NCBI GenBank assembly: GCA_017420605.1
Contig: JAFOIS010000039.1
Span: forward strand, 1 to 10,063
Direction of reading: 5' to 3'
Length of the DNA stretch: 10,063 bases
Source of the DNA: Lachnospiraceae bacterium
GTDB taxonomy: Bacteria > Bacillota > Clostridia > Lachnospirales > Lachnospiraceae
A model generated the notes under the pieces. The model was given only the letters and a program-made list of their open reading frames with translations. It was not told the DNA's origin and searched no databases. How positions within the stretch are numbered: position 1 is the stretch's first letter; every line of letters starts with the position of its first letter. A program made the position numbers and the translations under genes. Below are positions 6,279 to 10,063 of the stretch, in pieces.

Positions 6279-6506
6279 ATGAAGAAAAAAGGCTGTGTGC
6301 TTCTGAAGGTATTGGCCGTCATCGGCATCCTGGCCGCGATCGCCGGTATCGCGTATGTTGTCTATAAGAAATTCTTCGCGCCGAGCTATATGGACGATTT
6401 CGAAGATGATTTCGACGAGGATTTCGAAGATTATTTCGAAAAGGCCGAAGAGGAAGAGAAGGCGGAAGAGCCGAAGGAAGAAGCAAAGGAAGAGGCTGCG
6501 GAATAA
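6279..6506 (+). CDS. Small single-pass membrane protein with acidic tail, function unknown
   Basis: 75 residues. I do not recognise a named family. The N-terminus is MKKKG, followed by a clear membrane helix at about residues 7-29 (VLLKVLAVIGILAAIAGIAYVV) and a short basic KK. Residues 38-75 are almost entirely Asp, Glu, Lys and Ala. The tail begins with four tandem four-residue units (DFED, DFDE, DFED, YFEK; residues 40-55) and ends in a Glu/Lys/Ala stretch likely to be helical or disordered. Cys6 precedes the helix and is not a lipobox. AGGTGA (6264-6269) lies 9 bases before the ATG. Basic residues on both sides of the helix leave the topology open. It has its own promoter and is followed by a terminator or attenuator before rlmD. 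Similar short membrane proteins with charged tails are common in Clostridia; no function should be assumed. Confidence 0.75.
   Translation: MKKKGCVLLKVLAVIGILAAIAGIAYVVYKKFFAPSYMDDFEDDFDEDFEDYFEKAEEEEKAEEPKEEAKEEAAE
6396..6443 (+). repeat. Four tandem 12-bp coding repeats
   Basis: Units at 6396-6407, 6408-6419, 6420-6431 and 6432-6443 follow the pattern GATTTCGAAGAT with few changes and encode DFED, DFDE, DFED and YFEK. The repeat length keeps the frame, so copy number could change without breaking the gene. Confidence 0.7.
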
Positions 6507-6508
6507 GA

Positions 6509-6550
6509 CCGCATCGCCATGCGGACGGAGTGAAAGTCCGCGGTACGGAC
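6509..6550 (+). ncRNA. Overlapping, mutually exclusive hairpins upstream of rlmD
   Basis: Three stems share sequence. A: CCGCAT/ATGCGG (6509-6514/6519-6524). B: GCGGAC/GTCCGC (6521-6526/6536-6541). C: GTCCG/CGGAC (6536-6540/6546-6550). B excludes both A and C. The segment begins three bases after the stop of the small membrane protein gene and ends 7 bases before a strong terminator. It matches no riboswitch consensus that I can recall. It may be a regulatory RNA or merely GC-rich self-complementary sequence. Confidence 0.4.
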
Positions 6551-6557
6551 AAATGAG

Positions 6558-6588
6558 AGCAGCTCCGGGATCCCGGAGCTGCTTTTTT
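6558..6588 (+). terminator. Strong intrinsic terminator (possible attenuator) directly before rlmD
   Basis: An 11-bp perfect stem, AGCAGCTCCGG (6558-6568) with CCGGAGCTGCT (6573-6583), GATC loop, and six T ending at 6588. Only 6 bases separate the T-tract from the GGAG ribosome binding site of the next gene (6595-6598). No promoter fits between them. Confidence 0.9.
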
Positions 6589-6607
6589 AATATCGGAGAT
6601 GGAGATC

Positions 6608-7993
6608 ATGCGAAAAGGCGAAGAATACAGCGGCACAGTAAAAGGGATCGCGTATCCGGACAGAGGAAGGCTGACCGGACCGGAAGGAGAGCGCGTGACC
6701 GTAAAGTGTACGCTGCCGGGACAGCAGATCACGTATCGTGTGAGCAGAAAACGCGACGAGAGGATCGAAGGAAAACTGGTGTCCGTCGACGCGCTGTCGC
6801 CCCTGGAGACAGAGAAGCCCTCCTGCAGTTCCTTTCCGCAGTGCGGCGGCTGCCTTCTGCAGCGTATGCCGTATTCTGCCCAGCTTGCGATGAAAGAGAA
6901 GGAAATGCAGGATCTTTTTTCGGAAGTCCTGCCCGATAACGCCGTGTATGACGGGATCCTGCCGTCGCCCGTCCCGTTCGGGTACCGCAACAAAATGGAG
7001 TTCTCCTTCGGTACGGAGTCCTTCGGCGGGCCGCTTACGCTCGGCCTGCATAAACGCGGCGCGATCTACGACATCCTGCAGGCGACCGACTGCGCGATCG
7101 CGCACCCGGATATGCGCCTTGCCGCGCAGACCGTCTTCGCATACTGTGCAGAGCAGGGATTTCCGCATTATCATAAATCACGGAATACCGGGTTCCTACG
7201 GCATCTCCTTCTCCGGCGTTCGGAGAGTGAGGGCGCGCTGCTTATCGTCCTCGTGACGACGTCGGAAGTGCGGCACGACTTTACGCCGCTCAAAGACCGG
7301 CTCCTTGCCCTTCCGCTTGCCGGCAGGATCGCAGGGATCCTCGTCGGGATCAACGACCTGCCCGCGGATATGGTGCAGTACCAGAAGGCGGAACTTCTGT
7401 ATGGAGAGCCGTATCTTACGGAAAGAATGCTCGGCCTTACGTTCCGCATTTCCGTGTTTTCCTTCTTCCAGACCAATACGGGAGCGGCGGAAAGACTGTA
7501 CGGCCGTGTCCGCGATTACCTCAGATCATTTGCCGAAACGCGTGAGCGCAGACCGGTGATCTACGATCTGTATTCCGGGACCGGCACGATCGCGCAGATC
7601 GTATCCCCGATGGCGGAGCGGGTCTACGCCGTGGAGCTTGTTGCGGAAGCGACGGCGGCCGCGGCGGAGAATGCGCAACTCAACGGGATCGGAAACTGCG
7701 TCTTCATCAACGGGGATGTCCTGCAGAAGCTCGACGAGATCGAAGAAAAGCCTGATTTTCTCATTCTGGATCCGCCGAGGGAAGGGATCGTTCCCAAAGC
7801 GCTTTCGAAGATCATGGCGTATGACGTCGATCATATGATCTATATTTCCTGCAAGGCCACGAGCTTTGTGCGCGATATGCATGTGCTCCGGAGCGCGGGC
7901 TGGGAGATCGGGCGGTGGTCGCTTGCGGATCTCTTCCCCCAGACGCCGCATGTGGAAGCAATCATCTCGATGTCACGGACCAGGTCAAAATGA
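6608..7993 (+). CDS. rlmD: 23S rRNA (uracil-C5)-methyltransferase, RlmD/RlmCD type
   Basis: 461 residues from the ATG at 6608, chosen because GGAG (6595-6598) is 9 bases upstream. The ATG at 6599 would have no spacer. Order: N-terminal TRAM-like RNA-binding domain (about 1-57); 4Fe-4S cysteines Cys73, Cys79, Cys82 and Cys162; central domain; SAM-binding DLYSGTGTIAQ (from 320); DPPREG (from 388); catalytic Cys415 in YISCKATSF; and HVE with general-base Glu450 near the end. It transfers methyl from S-adenosylmethionine to C5 of uridine. In Gram-positives one enzyme of this family (RlmCD, YefA in Bacillus subtilis) modifies both U747 and U1939 of 23S rRNA, so the exact target set is not settled by sequence. 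No promoter lies between the upstream terminator and this gene, so expression probably depends on read-through. Confidence 0.93.
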   Translation: MRKGEEYSGTVKGIAYPDRGRLTGPEGERVTVKCTLPGQQITYRVSRKRDERIEGKLVSVDALSPLETEKPSCSSFPQCGGCLLQRMPYSAQLAMKEKEMQDLFSEVLPDNAVYDGILPSPVPFGYRNKMEFSFGTESFGGPLTLGLHKRGAIYDILQATDCAIAHPDMRLAAQTVFAYCAEQGFPHYHKSRNTGFLRHLLLRRSESEGALLIVLVTTSEVRHDFTPLKDRLLALPLAGRIAGILVGINDLPADMVQYQKAELLYGEPYLTERMLGLTFRISVFSFFQTNTGAAERLYGRVRDYLRSFAETRERRPVIYDLYSGTGTIAQIVSPMAERVYAVELVAEATAAAAENAQLNGIGNCVFINGDVLQKLDEIEEKPDFLILDPPREGIVPKALSKIMAYDVDHMIYISCKATSFVRDMHVLRSAGWEIGRWSLADLFPQTPHVEAIISMSRTRSK

Positions 7994-8086
7994 TAGTTTT
8001 CATCAGGCAGGAATCGGGAAGGAGCATCTTTTAAGTCAAGGCTTACAGCAAATGTTTTTATTCGGAAGAGAGAAGACGGGAAAGCG

Positions 8087-8557
8087 ATGGATATCTGCTA
8101 TAAGAAACTCACGACGGATGAACTGGATACCTTTATCGATATGCGGATCACGCAGCTCACGGAGGAGTACACGTCCACGGGCAGGACGGTTCCGGAAGGC
8201 GTTGATCTGAAAGGCGCGCTGAAGGACTACTATGACCGTCACCTTGCGGACGGGACGTTTGTTTCATGGCTTGCGATGGACGGCGATAAGATCATCGGTA
8301 CCAGCGGCATGTCTTTCGTGGAGAAACCGCCGTATTTCGGCTGTCCGACAGGAAGGCTCGGACTTCTGTCAAGTATGTACACGGACCCCGGGTACAGAAG
8401 GATGCGGATCGCGACGGAACTTCTTCACAGAGTGATCGAAGAGGCCCGGGTGTATGGATGCGGGGCGGTCCACATTACCGCCTCCGATATGGGCGTAAAG
8501 CTCTATACCGCGTACGGGTTCAGACATAACGGAAACTTTATGCAGTATACGCTTTAA
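8087..8557 (+). CDS. GNAT family N-acetyltransferase
   Basis: 156 residues, typical single-domain GNAT length. The central part WLAMDGDKIIGTSGMSF is the beta-2/beta-3 region. The acetyl-CoA block follows: LGLLSSMYTDPGYRRMRIATELL (motif A, residues about 90-112), then ITASDMGVKLYTAYGF and the terminal NFMQY. The usual R-x-x-G-x-G/A loop reads R104-R-M-R107-I-A109, with Arg at the usual Gly position. The substrate cannot be inferred. The ribosome binding site is weak (GGGA at 8078-8081). The gap after rlmD is 93 bases with no terminator seen; the next gene starts 53 bases downstream, so it may be co-transcribed with the DUF1848 gene. Confidence 0.9.
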   Translation: MDICYKKLTTDELDTFIDMRITQLTEEYTSTGRTVPEGVDLKGALKDYYDRHLADGTFVSWLAMDGDKIIGTSGMSFVEKPPYFGCPTGRLGLLSSMYTDPGYRRMRIATELLHRVIEEARVYGCGAVHITASDMGVKLYTAYGFRHNGNFMQYTL

Positions 8558-8610
8558 CGTTGCGGCCGCGGCGGCTGTCAGGAAGTTAAGTCATAAGAAG
8601 GAGCGGCTGA

Positions 8611-9540
8611 ATGATCATCAACACCGGACAGAGAACGGATATTCCGGCCTTCTATGCCGAATGGTTTGCGAACCGGCTCAGGGAAGGCTTTGTCTGTGTG
8701 CGCAATCCCTATGATCCGGGCCGGGTCAGCCGCTATCGCCTTGACCCCGCGGTCGTAGACGTGATCGGGTTCTGCACAAAGAATCCCGCCCCGATGTTTC
8801 CGTATATGGATCTCCTTTCGGATTACGGGCAGTACTGGTTCGTCACCATCACGCCCTACGGACGGGATATCGAACCGAATGTTCCGGACAAGCACCGTCT
8901 GATAGACGATTTCAGAACGCTTTCCGGTATCGTCGGCATCCGGTCCGCCGGCTGGCGTTATGATCCGGTCTTTATCTCGGACCGGTATACAGAGGAGTAC
9001 CATCTCCGGGCCTTCGAAAAGATCGCGTCCGCGCTCGACGGCTGCACGGAAACAGCCGTCATCAGTTTTATCGATCTGTATCCGAAGGTCAGGCGAAACT
9101 TTCCGGAAGTAAAAGAAGTCACAAAAGAGCAGCGTCTCAGACTTGGCCGGGAGTTTATCAGGATCGCAGCCGCGCACGGCATGACATTAAGGCCCTGTGC
9201 GGAGGGGGATGAACTGGCCCCTTACGGGGCCGACTGCAGCGGATGCATGAAGATCAGCGATTACGAAAAGGCCATCGGCAGGAGGCTTAATGCCCCTGCA
9301 AGGAAGGGCGCCAGGGCGGAATGCGCCTGTTATCTGGCCTGTGACATCGGCGCTTATAATACCTGCAGGCATCTGTGCCGGTACTGCTACGCAAATGCGG
9401 AATCGGCCGAGGTCCTGGCGCAAAGCCGTCTCCATGACCCGAAATCTCCGCTTCTTATCGGACATCTGCGGAATGATGACAGGATCCATGACGTTCCGCA
9501 GAAATCATGGATCGATGATCAGATGAGCTTCGTTTGCTGA
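8611..9540 (+). CDS. DUF1848 family protein, Cys-rich, function unknown
   Basis: 309 residues, full length for DUF1848. Hallmarks: RTDIPAFYAEWFANRLREGF near the N-terminus; RNPYDPGRVSRYRL; DVIGFCTKNPAPM; GYGRD-like YGRDIEPN; WRYDPVFI; ISFIDLYPKV. The C-terminal third is rich in cysteine: Cys196, 209, 212, 238, 240, 244, then Cys252-x3-Cys256-x2-Cys259 (CRHLCRYCYAN), spacing that resembles a radical SAM-type iron-sulfur site. The biochemical role is unknown to me. A metal- or cluster-dependent enzyme is inference. There is no signal peptide or membrane helix. The start is firm: AAGAAGGAG (8595-8603) is 7 bases before the ATG. The Zn-macrodomain gene follows after 48 bases on the same strand with no terminator between, which suggests one transcript. 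Confidence 0.9.
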   Translation: MIINTGQRTDIPAFYAEWFANRLREGFVCVRNPYDPGRVSRYRLDPAVVDVIGFCTKNPAPMFPYMDLLSDYGQYWFVTITPYGRDIEPNVPDKHRLIDDFRTLSGIVGIRSAGWRYDPVFISDRYTEEYHLRAFEKIASALDGCTETAVISFIDLYPKVRRNFPEVKEVTKEQRLRLGREFIRIAAAHGMTLRPCAEGDELAPYGADCSGCMKISDYEKAIGRRLNAPARKGARAECACYLACDIGAYNTCRHLCRYCYANAESAEVLAQSRLHDPKSPLLIGHLRNDDRIHDVPQKSWIDDQMSFVC

Positions 9541-9588
9541 AACGGCACCGCAGGTCTTTCATCACTTCCGGAAAGAAGGTATTACAAA

Positions 9589-10063
9589 ATGGATCAGCAG
9601 GAACGTCTGGAATATCTTACAGAACAGTTTATCGAGGATTCTGCGCAGTACCGGAACCTTACGATTCCCGCGGATACGGAAGGAAAGAAGCGGATCCTGA
9701 GGTCCCTTATGAATATCCGTATGCCGAAGCCCCTTCCGCAGGAGGTCCTCGCGGTCCAGGACGAATATCTCCGGGAACGGAACCGGGAAAACGGAATCGT
9801 AGAGATAGCGGATATCCCGACGGCCGCGGAGCGGGGGAGCGCACATCCCTTTGCCGGCAGACTGTCCGTCTGGCAGGGAGACATCACACGTCTTGCAGCC
9901 GGCGCCATAGTCAACGCGGCCAATTCGCAGATGCTCGGCTGTTTTGTGCCGATGCACACCTGCATCGATAACTGTATCCATACCTATGCGGGCGTGCAGC
10001 TCCGGGCGGAGTGCGGCCGCAGGATGCAGGAACTGCGGGAGAAATACGGTCCCGGCTACGAGC
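9589..10063 (+). CDS. Zinc-type macrodomain protein, probable protein-ADP-ribose hydrolase (partial)
   Basis: 158 complete codons before the right edge; the usual family length is about 260-270, so the C-terminal part is missing. Residues 1-90 are a helical N-terminal extension. The macrodomain starts near 93 with VWQGDITRL, then [22 protein letters not shown] (from 107). Asn109 and Asn112 lie in the ADP-ribose binding loop. Cys118, His123 and Cys125 are the putative zinc ligands that define the Zn-macro class. Known relatives (for example from Staphylococcus aureus and Streptococcus pyogenes) remove ADP-ribose from proteins and are encoded beside SirTM sirtuins, which attach it to a lipoylated GcvH-like protein. 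AGAAGG (9574-9579) is 9 bases before the ATG. It probably shares an operon with the DUF1848 gene. Whether SirTM follows cannot be seen. Confidence 0.9.
   Translation, partial: MDQQERLEYLTEQFIEDSAQYRNLTIPADTEGKKRILRSLMNIRMPKPLPQEVLAVQDEYLRERNRENGIVEIADIPTAAERGSAHPFAGRLSVWQGDITRLAAGAIVNAANSQMLGCFVPMHTCIDNCIHTYAGVQLRAECGRRMQELREKYGPGYE

Noticed and set aside
6271..6282. Three-codon ORF (ATG ATC CCA TGA) overlapping the start of the small membrane protein gene
   Set aside because: Too short and too close to the AGGTGA site to be a credible upstream regulatory ORF; probably chance.
6509..6550. Known riboswitch class (for example guanidine-II or preQ1) before rlmD
   Set aside because: Paired stems are present but the loop sequences do not match the conserved residues of the classes that I can recall, so it is kept only as an unassigned candidate.
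9562..9981. Minus-strand frame of 139 codons opposite the macrodomain gene
   Set aside because: The plus-strand frame carries a clear Zn-macro motif and a good ribosome binding site; the antisense product has no features.
1..10063. CRISPR arrays, insertion sequences, tRNA or rRNA genes, phage genes
   Set aside because: No spaced direct repeats, transposase-like frames, terminal inverted repeats with target duplications or tRNA cloverleaf-like segments were seen on either strand.

Overview
The window looks like the chromosome of a GC-rich member of the Clostridia (Bacillota), probably Lachnospiraceae or a close relative. The support is the infC-rpmI-rplT operon with a Firmicutes-style attenuated leader, clear sigma-A promoters, strong GGAGG-type ribosome binding sites, and DUF4364, DUF1836 and YerC-type regulators typical of this group. 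The taxonomic call is inference. Most of the window is ordinary core genome. No mobile element, CRISPR array, rRNA or tRNA is visible.

Layout. (1) 1-555, minus: the N-terminal part of a HAD-like hydrolase fused to a two-helix membrane anchor; it runs off the left edge. (2) 556-944: divergent intergenic region with a promoter on each strand. The plus-strand side is a structured leader with an intrinsic terminator just before infC (probable L20 leader). (3) 945-2079, plus: infC (non-canonical AUU start), rpmI and rplT, closed by two consecutive hairpins with T-tracts. (4) 2171-3766: DUF4364 winged-helix protein (minus), YerC-type TrpR-like regulator (plus) and DUF1836 MerR-like protein (minus). 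The last two converge with their stop codons directly abutting. (5) 3900-6167, plus: PcrA/UvrD helicase. (6) 6279-7993, plus: a small membrane protein with a very acidic tail, then an RlmD-type 23S rRNA m5U methyltransferase. Between them lie overlapping hairpins and a perfect intrinsic terminator almost touching the methyltransferase ribosome binding site. (7) 8087-10063, plus: GNAT acetyltransferase, DUF1848 protein, and a zinc-type macrodomain (ADP-ribose hydrolase family) cut by the right edge.

How the genes work together. Translation and ribosome biogenesis dominate: IF-3, L35 and L20, and the rRNA methyltransferase. PcrA serves DNA repair and transcription-replication conflict; yerC lies near pcrA in Bacillus subtilis too. 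The right-hand end is the most likely place for a less described system: a Cys-rich DUF1848 protein followed after 48 bases by a Zn-macrodomain, a type known elsewhere to partner with SirTM ADP-ribosyl transferases. Whatever follows lies outside the window. Two segments look like RNA-level control by conditional termination: the infC leader, which is a known class, and the rlmD upstream region, which I do not recognise.
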